From assembly GCA_963580455.1 (NCBI GenBank), contig OY756957.1:28860501-28924500 (forward strand): a stretch of DNA of 64,000 bases, read 5' to 3'. The notes below the pieces were generated by a model. That model did no database searches, had not been told where the DNA came from, and saw only the letters and a list, made by a program, of their open reading frames with translations. Positions 24,261-36,021 of this stretch are shown here, one piece after another (the stretch's first letter is position 1; each line of letters begins with the position of its first letter). This DNA comes from Euonymus europaeus. Lineage: Eukaryota > Streptophyta > Magnoliopsida > Celastrales > Celastraceae. A program made the position numbers and the translations under genes.

Positions 24261-24912
24261 TTAATTTTCTTCCGTTGGCTTCGTAATCAGGTCCCTGGCG
24301 ATCAAAGTTAGAATTGTACTAGACTGAATAAATACTTAATCAATATCATCGATCAAATTCATTCATGTTCTGGTTACTAACCTGAGACGTTTTGTAAGTT
24401 GAGCGACTTTGGCAGAATCGCTATCAACTCTTGCTTTCACAATTTCGAACATTAAATTCAAGCGAACTCGGATGCCATTACTCTGCTGGGTAATCAGCTC
24501 CGTTTCCTTCCACAGCTTCTCGCGTTCCCTCTTATTCTCCTCGTACTTCTCCCGCACTTGTTTCTGTCCCTCAGCGATGCTTTTCTGCTCCACGCTGATC
24601 TCCGCCATCTCGGTCTTCAATCGTTCAATGCATTCCTTTATTTTCCTACTCCCTACCCTCTTATTCTGATTTTCGTCAAGAAATCAAAAAATAAATCAAT
24701 CGTCGTGAACGTCTAATTATGTTAGAGCGAGATTAATTTGTACATCAAATGAAAAGACTGAGTTGAAATAACCTTACCGATTGCCTTCTGTTCACTAATC
24801 GTGGGGGCCTTTTACGGAGAATATTTCTGGGACTTCTCTTGCTCAACAAATTTCGTCTACTCTTGATTCTCGAAGAAACTAATGCACGACGTTGCGACAA
24901 CAAGAGCTTCAT
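24261..24912 (-). CDS. Small basic coiled-coil protein, type 2, copy E (150 aa, three exons)
   Basis: The family is not recognised. Exons are 24778-24912, 24382-24665 and 24261-24294, with GT-AG introns and consistent phases. Residues 1-45 are extremely basic (MKLLLSQRRALVSSRIKSRR and further Arg-rich blocks), which suggests nuclear or nucleic-acid-associated location, or a transit-like signal. Residues 60-120 form a charged coiled coil containing MAEISVEQKSIAEGQKQVRE and REREKLWKETEL, followed by RVRLNLMFEIVKAR. A relative is the gene at 29182-29673, with a disabled copy at 16930-17833. The start is the first ATG after the TATA box. Confidence 0.6.
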
Positions 24913-24967
24913 GGTTTTTCTCTGTAAATGAACTATCAAAGCGTTTGAAGTTTGAAGGTGGATCCCC

Positions 24968-24975
24968 TATTTATA
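24968..24975 (-). promoter_or_regulatory. TATA box of copy E
   Basis: TATAAATA on the minus strand, about 60 bases upstream of the start codon. Upstream at 25120-25165 are gagcgcgaagtcgac, atcgcgcgat (25142-25151) and tgtgcgacc, the shared CG-rich motif. Confidence 0.6.
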
Positions 24976-24979
24976 GAAG

Positions 24980-27900
24980 ACAAAAAGTTGTGGAAAAATC
25001 ACGAAGTAATGTCCGACTTTGAGTCGGTTTCTTAGAAAATTTATAGAATAATAAAGATGTTGCTTGAAGGAAGGGAAATTATCGATAGTGATGCAGCGTA
25101 ATTGCTTATTATAACCTGCAGGAGCGCGAAGTCGACAGCTAATCGCGCGATATTGTGCGACCGACTTAACACGATGGCTAGTGGACAATTTACTCTCGCG
25201 ATTCGAGAATTTCTAGGTATTTCTTTATTATTTTACCACTTGTGAAGGTGACAACTGGCATCTGTCCCTTTCATAGTAAGCTGTTGATGATCCACGCCCA
25301 TGTATTTTAAGAGAGGATAAGTTAACCAAATACTGGGGTAATAAATATATAGCCTCCGTTTGGATCAGAATATTTTCATAGAGTATAAGCTTTCGTAAAA
25401 CGTAAAAGCTGAGAGTGTCTGGAGTATGAGTGACAGAGTATACGCTAGAGTATAAACTGATCCAAACAGACCCATAATTTTTCGTATTTGGATGGAACTA
25501 TGAATCTACCGGCTATAACCCCACCAAAAGGAGGGGATGGTTTGAAGCGGTGCCCACCTAGAAATGGTTGGAAACTAGATACATGTTCAACAATTTAATT
25601 TGTTTGATAAAACTACTTTGAAAGTAATTTCTTTCTCTTTTATAATAAATAGTTGGAAACTTTGGCAAATTAGGTTGGAAACTAGAGTTGAGAAACCATC
25701 GGATTGAGCAACAATTTCTTGGAATTTTTCCTTCCAAAAAGTCCAAGACGAAAATGTGAGATTTGACCGTAAGACACAATTGCTTCCTTTTTTTTCTCCA
25801 CAAATTTTGAGAGGAGAAAGATTCAAACTTTGTATAGGCCAAATGCAGCAAGACCCAATGTTTCATGAGATGATAAGACCAAAAGTAAAAGCTCATACTA
25901 GGGAAAGGTCAATAAACCCAAAAAGACTCAACATAATTCCATAAGACATGCCAAAGCAATGAGCACGTCTTATGTCAACAGATAAGACAATCAGAGTAGC
26001 CAAATGCCAATGGCCGAAAAAGCAGCAGCTGATGGACGATAGCCGAAGACACTGCATCATCAGTAGTTATCATCAGCACTTATCCACCATAAGTTCAGTT
26101 AGTTTTCATATTATGTAACCTCCCCTAACTGGTTCATAATTTTATTCACGATATAAATTGTCGATTTATGAACAAGAAGTTAGAGTGATGAAAACTCAAC
26201 CATTGGATCGATGAATTCAATAATCTATTAATTAGTTAGAGCATGTATAATGACACAGTTAAAAATGAATAATGGATAATCTATGAGGTCGTATTGGGAG
26301 ATGTGTTTTGATAATATAGATGAGTATGTGACTTAACTTTTGTAGTTTGTTGAAGAATATATAAGAAACACTTGAAATATAGAGGTTTTGTTAATGGAGA
26401 AAAGGGAAAATGTATAGAGATTTGTATTTTTCTAATGTAATTATATTATATTGAAAGACGTGTTTTGATCATATCGATGAGTATGTGGATTTACTTTTTA
26501 TGTAATAAAGGTGGAATAATTGAAGAAATATAAAATTTGGAAAGTGTTCTCCAATTGAGGTTGCTTAGTGAGCATCCACAATTGGCTCGTCAATATGGTA
26601 TTTTAGTGTAATATGACTAAAAATTGGACGAGAGTGTGTTATAGCGAAAAGTTTAAATTAGGGGTGTTTGGGGTTAGGGTTTTGACATATTTGTTGTCAA
26701 CCCATTTAGGCAGTTTTCGATCGATATGTTGATCTTTCTATTTTTGGTTCGGTTTTTAGTCGATTTTAATAAAAAATATATAATTTTTTAAAAAAAAGTC
26801 AACCAAACGGTTCAGTTTTTTTTTAAAAAAAAACAACCCTATTTAAATGGCATCTCTAGTAGATTCTTGAAGCCCTTGTTTCAAGGACTTCATGTCAACA
26901 ATGGTCTTGATTTTGGCTCTCGAGATAGAAAATATTGAGAGCAGTACATTTTTCCCTTTCACCATTAAGTGGACTTTTGTTTGGCGCGAACACTTCAAGG
27001 TTTTCGAAGGGGTTTAACACCTCTCAACACTCATTTTCTCAATCTCTCAAAATGAGGGGTTGAGAGGTGTTCACTCACATAAAACCTCCTAACACATTTC
27101 AACCCCTTCCAACTCTTAAAATACCAAGAAAGAGTTCACTTTTATAAACCCCTCTCAACCCAACTCTTAAAATACCAAGAAAGAGTTCACTTTTATAAAT
27201 CCCTCTCAACCCAACAGCTCTCAATCTCTCTAACTCAACTCCTCCCAACCCTCATCTCAAACATAGTCTTATATTATTCAGTATCGTCTCATTTGTACAT
27301 GCTTAATTTTGGGACTCATATAGCATAGTTGCCTACCACTTTTCTCAATCTCTCTCTAAGTTTGGGACCCATATCTCTAACATCTCTACCCCGTTTTCTC
27401 ATCCTCTCTACGTCTTCCATTGTGGTGTTTGTACTATTTTAGCCTCCGTTTGTTTCAGAGTATAAGCTAGCTTATACTATGTCCCCATACTCTCAGACAC
27501 TCTCAGCTTTTACGTTTTACGAGAGCTTATACTCTATCAACATACTCTGATTTAAAGTGGATCCCACTTTTATCAATTTAATCAGCCTAAGTAGGGGCTA
27601 GAGCTCTTTAAAAAGTCTTTTGTGCTGACTTTTGTTCAGCTTTTTAATTTGCCAAAAAAATAATAATAATAATTTATTTTCTGATTTTTGTTTTACTTTT
27701 TTCATGAGTAATTTTAAATAGAATTGAAGATATGTGTTTTTGTTATAGAACTTAAAGATATGGGTCAAATGAGAATTACTTTGTTTGCTTGAGGCTCATT
27801 ACGCAATTGGCCAATAGACCAGCTTTTGTGTGAAAAAAGACGATGAATTTAGTTATAGGCAATTATAATAAGTTATTCGAGTCAATCAATCAGAAAAAAG

Positions 27901-29181
27901 TTCAAAATTATACCCACAAATTTATACTTTTTAGCAAATATTGTAAAACTCGTAGACTTCTTATATAATTTGTCCCTTTTTATACAGTGTAAGTTTAAGT
28001 TTGTTTTCTCAATCAATTTATCTGTTTTTTACTTTTCAATTCCTAACGTAGTTTGTTTTTCATTTGTTAGTTTCGGTTGTTTAATTTCATCCCCTTCAAG
28101 TATATTTAAACTTAGACATTCTTTCAAAGTCTTCCTAGTTGAAACATAATAAAATTCCCACAATTTTTGATTATCCAATTTCATCGATTGATACTCACGA
28201 ATCAGGTGATCTTATTCAGATACAATATTTAATCATTCGAGCCACTCGATCGACCTTAAAAGTTTCACAAAAATATTAATATGACTCATTTTTGGAGAGG
28301 GCTAGAGAGTACGATTATAGCATTTTTTTAGTTTGGAGGGTGGTTATAATTGCCTCATTTATATGGATGGTTTGAATATTGACATAGTCGAAAACTCACA
28401 ATTAAGGTCAAACCAACATTAGCTGAAAACAACAATACTGGAAACAACCACAACATAGAAAACACTCTCAAATTACATTAATTTCTTCAAAAACATAATA
28501 ATAATTCAACCCTAGGCGCCTACAATCCTAAATGCAAAGAAAAATGCAAATTTACTAACATGTCAAAATATAAAACACAATTTTTTAAAAAGAAAAAAAA
28601 ACTAAAAAGCTAATTTGAGGCCCCAAACAGTGAAATTCAACCAAAATAGTCTAAGACTAGTAGTATAGCAACTAGCCTTGACGATTACATTGAATCGAGC
28701 CTTTCTATCAGGGTTTTGCAGAATTTCAAACTCTTTTGACTTTTTTAGTCGTTTTTCTTTTAATTAATTTGAAACATTAATTTTATATCAAATATGGTTA
28801 AAATACTTTTTTTTTTGAAGATCTATTTTAGGCAGGGAATTTGAAGATCACCAACGTGGATGCTTTTACTGCTAGAATATTATTTACTGTTCAGTAAATA
28901 ATATAAAATATTAAAAGATTCACCATATCTATTAATTATTTTTAGACCTTATCTATTAAATTTTAATATTTAGGAGAATAGGTATTTCACATAATATTTG
29001 AGAGTTGGCCTCACAACAAGATTAATCTTTTTTCTAAAACCTTTTGTTTTATGATTTTTTTTTATTTTAAAAATAGCTTATACGTCGCGTAGTAACTAAT
29101 AAGAAAGTATTTTGTAAGAAAATTAAAAAAAAAACTATTATATGCTTTGTATTGTAATTAAACCAACCGGAGAGAGTCGGC
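24980..29181. other. AT-rich intergenic region with MITE-like repeats
   Basis: No gene supported. 25356-25472 is a small element with inverted ends (ccgtttggatcag and ctgatccaaacagac). Its internal block reappears inverted at about 27443-27553. 27111-27212 holds two copies of a 51-bp unit (aactcttaaaataccaagaa and so on). The remainder is AT-rich with poly-A/T runs. Confidence 0.5.
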
Positions 29182-29673
29182 CTAAGCAGAACCCTGTGGA
29201 GCTCTTGCTTTTGATATTTGCAATATCAGGTTTAGACTCGATCGGATGCTCGCACTCTGCTTGGATATAACCTCTGTTTCCTTCCACAATTGCTCGCGCT
29301 CTCTTTGAATCTCCTCCAATTTTTCCCTCACTCGCCTCTGATCCTCTCTGATGCGACTCTGTGTTTCACTAATCTCCGCCATCTCTTCCCTTACTCGCAT
29401 AATCCCCGCCTTAATTTTTCTTTTCTGTCAACAAAAACATTAGTAAATGTAACTGCGATAAAGTCATTAGACTTGTACACTTGGGGAGTAACTTTATACC
29501 TGATATCTGCTTTGTGTTGTTGATTTACAACATCTCTTGGTCACTAATTTTCGCCTAATAATCTTGCGAGGAAGATGCACAGTCCTCGCACTGGATCCCT
29601 CGAACTTCTTAATAGTATCATTGCCCGAGCACCATTGTTTATCGGTTAATCTGGAATGGAGGTTCGTGTTCAT
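29182..29673 (-). CDS. Small basic coiled-coil protein, type 2, copy F (138 aa, two exons)
   Basis: Exons are 29500-29673 and 29182-29424, phase 0. Residues 1-58 (MNTNLHSRLTDKQWC and so on) contain a basic block (PRKIIRRKLVTKR). The second exon encodes a coiled coil with REEMAEISETQSRIREDQRR and REREQLWKETEVISKQSASI, then LNLILQISKAR and a stop. Identity with copy E is clear over the coiled coil. The third exon of copy E is replaced by a short end (APQGSA). The ATG at 29673 is preferred; an in-frame ATG at 29715 lies too close to the TATA box. Confidence 0.6.
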
Positions 29674-29729
29674 TTTCCTCTTGGGAGGGGAAGCTTGAGT
29701 TAAGATGAAACCCATCCCCCCCACACTGG

Positions 29730-29785
29730 TATTTATACTTCCTATAAGTCGAGAGATATCGTGCGCCGTAGCGCGGTCGGCAGAC
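29730..29785 (-). promoter_or_regulatory. Promoter of copy F
   Basis: TATAAATA at 29730-29737 on the minus strand. Immediately upstream are atcgtgcgcc and gtagcgcggtcgg at 29759-29780, a weaker version of the CG-rich motif. Confidence 0.45.
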
Positions 29786-29904
29786 ACATTCGTGCGATTG
29801 AGGACGTCTTTGCATTTTGGTCGCTCGATGCTACGTGAAAAAATGACAAAAGAGAGTCGTTGTCGCATTTTCTTCTTCCTAATCTGTCCTGCCGACAAGA
29901 ACAA

Positions 29905-30609
29905 TAATTACGAAAATCCAAAGTGAGGACGTGTCAATGTTTAGCTTTGCGAAGCTTGTCTAACTATCTTACTCGCCATCCACGACATAAACTTTAACAA
30001 AAAAATTTAAATATTCAATCTTTACACATTTTTTAAAAATTTACAGTTTACATCCACACATCATACACTATAAATTTCACTCTAAATTATTTAAATATTT
30101 ATTTATACAATTTTTTTTAATTTTGAAATAGAACGGTCGCTGATGAATTTATATTTAAATTGGACAGTTCCCGCAAGAAGAAAACGCAAGAATATGAAAT
30201 AATTAGTGCAGGTCCCATCTTTGACCAGCCGTATCTTTTTAATCCAGTGATCCGTTTTTTTATTATAATATGTTTTCCAGTACTGTTCGCAGAGATATAT
30301 AGTTCCAGCAAGACTTTTGCAATTGAGGTTCATCAAGACACGTTTTCATAGCTGTTTAGAAGTTCTGCGGGATTAATTAATATTTTCAGCATGTTTTAAT
30401 TAAGTTTCCTAATTTATTTAGAATTTCAAATTATAGTTTAGTTAGAGTTTCCTCAATATTTTAGCTATAAATAAGTCTTTCAAAGTCATATTTTGGACAA
30501 AAAATGGTTCAAATACTCTAAATTTGGAGTCTGAGTATGAGTTTCCAATTGCTGATGGAGGTGCTATAACCCATGAAATGACGAGATGGGCTATGCCGAT
30601 CAGGACCGA
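29905..30609. other. Intergenic DNA left of the LTR element
   Basis: AT-rich; no supported gene. An open stretch runs to the insertion point at 30609 but shows no recognisable domain. Confidence 0.4.
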
Positions 30610-33028
30610 TGTAATACCCTGACCCAAAAAGATAGAAATAAATTGAAGTGTAAATTCGGGTTCGGAAAATATATATATCAAGAATTGGACTAATGTTGAT
30701 TAAAAATGAGTGAGTCATAAATTAAATATAATTAATAGGAATGAAACATTGAATAAAAATAAAAGTGTTAAAAATTTATATATATAAATATATATGTTAC
30801 ACATGAATATAGATACATAGTATATATATTGACCCACTTCGGTGGAGTCAATTGACTCCACCGAAGTGGAGTTATATATTGCAATAGATATGTACTTATA
30901 GTATATATATAAAAAATATATATAATAAATGAATGGTGCTGGCCGGGCCAGCACCATTCTTTAAATAAAAAAAAATATTGTTGTTGGCCGAAAGCCAACA
31001 AAAGCCAACAAAAGAAAAAAAAAAGAGAGACAGAAATCGCGAGAGACAGAGAAGGAAAAGAGAGAAGAAGAAAAGCTGGGAGAAGGAGAAAGGGAGAGGT
31101 GAGGGAGAAAGATTTTTGAGATGGTTTGGAGTGTATATAAAGTATAGAAGCTTTGGAGATTGTTTTGCCCTTGAAGGAGGTAAGGTTTGATTTCGAATTT
31201 TCCATATTATTGTTATATATTTTGTGCCATTCATACTAGAAATGTGATAAGAGTGTGAAGTAGAGTAAATTTTTGGGTTAAAAATGGAAGTTAAAGAGAT
31301 TATATGTATTTTTGGAAAATGGGTGCCTAAGGGACGAATTTCTTCGATTCCGTTGATAGGATTGGAATTTTAGGCTAAATTTTGGATATGTTGGTAACTT
31401 AAGAGTGGGTAACCTACCCTCAAAATTTGAGACAATTCCATGAAGGAATCGCTAAGGTCCTAGTGTAATCCTAAGAGGGAAATTTGGGGTTTACGGGGTT
31501 CGAGTAAGAATTTGAGCTTGGAATTTCATATGAGGGTTTAATAAGATATATTAGGAGACTTGAAATTGTTAATTTGGAATGGGTATGTGTAAGGGAGTGC
31601 GATTGCACATTTTAGGCTAATATGGCCTAGTTGAGAGAAATGTTTGATTTCGATGTTATTGATTTATTTCATATATATATATATATGAGGTTGGTTATGT
31701 TTTGACATTATATGGGGTTCGACTTTGCTTCTTTATTAGGTTTGGGAAAGTCGGAATCCTAAATCGGAAATTGGTAATAGCATTCTCTATTGTTGCTTGG
31801 ATAATGAGGTAGGGATTCTTACCCTTTTATAACATTCCTTGGAGATTTCTCATTTCATTCTAAAGAGCTGTTGGTAAGCCTTCATTGTTCTTTGATTTGG
31901 GTTCTTGCCTGGATTGCTTCCTAGGAAGAACGAGCCATGAATGTTATTATTGAAGTTATTGCATAACCGAATACATGTTTGATCATCTATCAAGCATAAT
32001 TTATTCTTAAACATGCATCACGTAGTTACGTATGTATATAGGATTTATATATATATGTTTATTCTTGCATATTGGACATGCTCATTAGATGCATTAGGAG
32101 TTGCGGGCACGGGCTCGTAGTTCCTATAAGAGTTATGTGTGGATGTGGGAGTCCGAGGGCGGGACGAGACCAACGTCTTATGGCTGGAGAGCTAATTAAG
32201 AGTTCGGTCATATAACCGTGTCGGATGTCTCATGAGGTGACACCTATGTGGTCTAGGGGCAGTGTCAAGGTTTCCGATGATATGCCGGACATCCGTTGAA
32301 AAATGCCAAGAGGGACCATATAGTGATGAAGTTGTTGTTTATTATTAATGTGCTCATAATAGATGCCATGTTGCTGCATTATGCCATGTTTTCCAATTCA
32401 GCCGAATTATCTCGTTAAATCTTTATTTCCCTACTGAGCCTTCTGCTCACCCTACTTCTTTTTTATGATCTTCAGGTGAATCTGGTACGAATGTCCAGCC
32501 GACGGATCAGTAGGTGGAGACGTGACATAGAAACGCCACCTTGGAGCTTAGGTTCTTAATAATGTGAAAAATCTTGTTTATCTAGTACATTTAGTACTTA
32601 GATCGGTTTAATGGATTAAGTATTTATCTTTCTTTTACATTATGAGGAGGATGATGGACGGTCGAGAGCTGCGCCGTTAAACCGGGACTCTCGTACCGAG
32701 ATTACGGAACTATGTTCCGGATGTTGAACTATATACTGGTTATGTGATGAATGACCTCTTTAATTGACCTTGCATGTGATTAGGTGGCCTGAGGCCCTGC
32801 CTAGAGTGTGATTGTGGTTAGCTGGCCTGAGGCCCTGCTAGGTTGCGGATTGAGATTCATTTATGATATATATATATATTGGTGTTGATTGTTGCTCAGG
32901 TTGGCACTCTCCGATTTACGGGGAGATGCTGCCGGATTTTCGTTAGAATCCGTGTTAGGTTGACGTGAGAGGAAGTCTTTATGAGACTAGTGACGTCATC
33001 GGTAGCGCTCCCGGTTCGGGGCGTTACA
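30610..33028 (+). repeat. 5' LTR
   Basis: 2,419 bp; no difference from the 3' LTR was seen in the segments compared. It contains a perfect 36-bp palindrome (30834-30869), a 14-bp-stem hairpin (30931-30959), a smaller tgttggc/gccaaca hairpin at about 30980-31000, and a possible TATA box (tatataaa) near 31134. Open frames inside it are low-complexity and not coding. Confidence 0.92.
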
Positions 33029-33031
33029 GTT

Positions 33032-33043
33032 TGGTATCGGAGC
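33032..33043 (+). promoter_or_regulatory. Primer binding site (initiator Met-tRNA type)
   Basis: tggtatcggagc begins three bases after the LTR end. The usual plant sequence is tggtatcagagc, so one position differs (A to G). Confidence 0.8.
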
Positions 33044-33205
33044 GAGGTTAGATTACGGATTTACGTAGGATCTGGGGCTGGGTCCTAGTTGTGTGTTAGT
33101 AAGTCTCCAAGCCATGTCACGCCCTCTGCTGATCCGGTACGTATTCCTTCCCTTAAATCCTCGTTCTTTGTTTAGTACTGAGTATTTAAATCTGTTGTGG
33201 CACAG

Positions 33206-34741
33206 ATGGATACTCGTAGGGAGACACGTTCTTCTCGTACTGTGGCGACCCCAGATGGTAGGGGCCGACGAGGGAGACCGAGGGGCCGTGGTAGAGGCCG
33301 GGTTGAGGGAGTGGCGCGTGTTACCAGGCGCACTCCTAGCACACAGGGGTCACTGCCGGAGATGGGCACTAGTGACAGAGTTGGGGAGAGAGTCCATGGG
33401 GGATTATATACTGATGAGGGTCAGGAGAGGACCTCAGAACAAGTACTACCAACCGTACAGGTTACTCCGAGTGCTACTACCGGGCAACCTATGACGTTGG
33501 AGGTGTTGGCTGGAATTGTGACAAATTTAACTCAAGTAGTGCAGGCGCAGGCACAGACACAGGCTCAAGCCTTAGCTCAGATTCAGGCTCAAGTTCAGGC
33601 TCAGGCTCAAGCCCAGGCTCAGGCTCAGGCTTCGACACAAAGTCAGACACATACTCAAGCTCCGATAGTTATAGCTCCTGAGGTACGGGTAGAGGGACAG
33701 CCCTCTGGCGTGAACACTGGAGGCGGGGCACTGTTTTGGCCGGGACAGGAGATGTATGAGGTGGATCAACTCCGCCGGACCAATCCCTCACAATTTTCTG
33801 GAGACGGAAATGGGTGTGATGTAGGAGATTGGATACGACAAATGAGCAAACGATTTGAATCGCTGGCTCTACCTGATGATCGAAGAATAAAGCTGATTTT
33901 CTACTACCTTACGGGACCAGCATCTGACTGGTGGGATTCTTTGGATCAGAGGAAGCATGACTTGACTTGGGCGTCATTTGAACTAATTTTTATGCAGCGG
34001 TTTGTGCCTGAGAGTCTCCAGTCTGACAAAGCTAAGCAGTACTTGGAGCTGGTGCAGACTCCTGAGATGACAGTGACGCAATATACGAAACAATATGAGG
34101 AACTTTATAAGTATGGAAAGAAGAATGCTCCGGATGAGTGGAGCAAGACAGAGAGGTACCGGAACGGGCTGATTCCAGGTATTGGGAAGTTGATGATTCC
34201 TTCGGGGAAAATTTCTTATGATGCGGCTGTGGATATGGCTCTCCAATTAGAGCTGGGAGAACGTAACTCCCGTAAGTACTGGGGTATACATAAGGTCCGT
34301 AAAGCTCCAACTTCGGGGGGTGAAGGTGGCAGCGGCCAGAAGAGGCAGAAGACTGAGTCTCAGACACAGAAGGACCACATAGGTGGAAGAGACCACGGGC
34401 AGAGGTCAAGGAGTGGCAAGGTAGTGTGTTACAAGTGCGGAAAGGAGGGCCATATGAGGGATCAGTGCAGATCTAAGGAGATTATATGCTTCGGATGTGG
34501 TGTAGCTGGACACAGAAAGAGTGAGTGTCCTCAGGGTGGCAGAGTTTCAGAGCAGATGCAGATCCCGGGTATACCGCCCCCAGCTCTTCCTTCCACAGCT
34601 CCATCTGGAGGGAGGGGAAGGGATGGAGCTAGACCGCAGCAACAGGCTTTGACGCATGGACGAGCATTTGCTTTGAGATATGAGGAAGCTCCGGAACAGT
34701 TAAATTTCATCGGAGGTATATTTCCTATCTCTAATAGTTGA
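33206..34741 (+). CDS. gag: Retrotransposon Gag (511 aa)
   Basis: A capsid/nucleocapsid protein that would assemble the virus-like particle and package element RNA. It starts MDTRRETRSSRTV. Residues about 110-155 form an unusual Gln/Ala-rich repeat. The central part holds the retrotransposon gag domain (FSGDGN..DWIRQM..FE, then W..F...F..RF and TVTQY...Y). Two CCHC zinc knuckles follow (CYKCGKEGHMRDQC and CFGCGVAGHRKSEC). The frame stops at FPISNS, immediately before the sequence that normally continues into protease. The ATG at 33206 follows a GTG-led extension and is the first ATG. Confidence 0.88.
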   Translation: MDTRRETRSSRTVATPDGRGRRGRPRGRGRGRVEGVARVTRRTPSTQGSLPEMGTSDRVGERVHGGLYTDEGQERTSEQVLPTVQVTPSATTGQPMTLEVLAGIVTNLTQVVQAQAQTQAQALAQIQAQVQAQAQAQAQAQASTQSQTHTQAPIVIAPEVRVEGQPSGVNTGGGALFWPGQEMYEVDQLRRTNPSQFSGDGNGCDVGDWIRQMSKRFESLALPDDRRIKLIFYYLTGPASDWWDSLDQRKHDLTWASFELIFMQRFVPESLQSDKAKQYLELVQTPEMTVTQYTKQYEELYKYGKKNAPDEWSKTERYRNGLIPGIGKLMIPSGKISYDAAVDMALQLELGERNSRKYWGIHKVRKAPTSGGEGGSGQKRQKTESQTQKDHIGGRDHGQRSRSGKVVCYKCGKEGHMRDQCRSKEIICFGCGVAGHRKSECPQGGRVSEQMQIPGIPPPALPSTAPSGGRGRDGARPQQQALTHGRAFALRYEEAPEQLNFIGGIFPISNS

Positions 34742-34795
34742 GCGAGAGTATTGTTTGACTCGGGAAAAATTAGAGTGAGATTGTGGAAATAGAAA
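34742..34795 (+). pseudogene. Remnant of the pol start (protease active site)
   Basis: Directly after the gag stop, the same frame reads ARVLFDSGK, which contains the aspartic protease motif (D-S/T-G). It then diverges and stops within about 10 codons. Everything else of pol is missing. Confidence 0.6.
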
Positions 34796-36021
34796 ATGTA
34801 GAGGTATAAGAGAGAAACAAACATTAGTTTGCATCGAAGAATCTAAGGCTCAATGGTGGCGTATTACTCGTACCTAGAGTTCGTGAATAACTATGAAAAT
34901 AGTAGTTTGAGTAGTTAATATTATATGAAAGGGGATGTCTAGATGACGTGAGAAGGTAGGAGATGGCGTCCTGGTGGACACTTGCATAAAGAAGATAAAT
35001 GTGATGATGAGTTAGGTTTAGAGTCTTGGAAACTTCATGACGAAAGATTATATTTGAGAGTTAACTGGCTAGTGGAATGATGAACTCGCTGGTTAGAATC
35101 CAATAAGAAAGGAATTTTGGAAATAAGATTAGTATCCTTAAGAAAAATTTGCATGTGGATGAAAAAAAAAAGTGTTAAATTTGAGGGAAAAAAAAAAGTT
35201 TCCCTAAAAGGAAGGTGTGTATCAAAAGGATAAGGATTTATTTACAAATCATTGAATGATATTGTATTTAGAATGATGGAAGTACTAGATTTTGTGACTC
35301 TATTTACTAACACTAAGGGTACTTGAATATCAAAGTGATAAATTTTTATTTAAATGCATAAGATATGACAATGATTGATGTGTGCTCTAGAGCTAAAGGT
35401 GAATAGTCTATAACTATTTGGGAAATAGATTGGAAATTCAAGAAATTTACTTAGTGAAATGAATCATAATAATTGTGGATGGTGAAAAAGAGAGAGTGTC
35501 TCTAGAAGTAATGGAATTTACCGAGGCTTTCGAGAGCTAATGGTGACAAAGTAGTAACGATAGCATATACTAGCTTGTCATGTGAGTTAATAGTAACAAA
35601 GTAGAATTATTGCTGACACTAAAGATTCGGGGAAGACAGATTGATTCTTCGGGATTCTTTCAGAGATAATGGAGATCTTGGAGTACAACTAAAGAGGATT
35701 CGGGTGAAGCGAAATTATATGGATGTTTAGAACACCACAACTCAGGGGTGACACGTTATAGAGTAGCTGAAAAAGGCTAGTTTATTGGGTCCTTTAGGGG
35801 GTTACACGTCTGGGTGACACGTTATAGAGTAGCTGAAAAAGGCTAGTTTATTGGGGTCCTTTAGGGGGTTACACGTCCTATGCAAGGTTTCATAGGGTAG
35901 TAAGAGTTGAAAGTAACATGATTGAATTCGAGTTGTATTTAAGAAGGGGAGCCAAGGTAAGTGACACAAACCAAGTAGTATTTCTCTCCCTACTCAAGTT
36001 ATACAACTTGGGAAGAAAAAA
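34796..36021. other. Non-coding internal region of the LTR element
   Basis: Purine-rich, with no long frame and no pol homology I can see. It contains a direct tandem duplication of about 66 bp (35746-35811 and 35812-35877). A strong splice-donor-like ccaag/gtaagt is at about 35952-35962, upstream of the next ORF. Confidence 0.6.

Noticed and set aside
25356..27553. One large inverted-repeat transposon between the two facing MITE-like blocks
   Set aside because: Homology is limited to about 100 bases at each end, and each block has its own flanks. They look like two independent insertions.
30715..31234. Open frames of 70-145 codons inside the LTRs
   Set aside because: They are translations of AT-rich and GA-rich LTR sequence, are duplicated only because the LTR is, and have no domains.
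33572..34409. Minus-strand frames opposite gag
   Set aside because: They are shadows of the gag coding sequence with serine/leucine-rich low-complexity translations.
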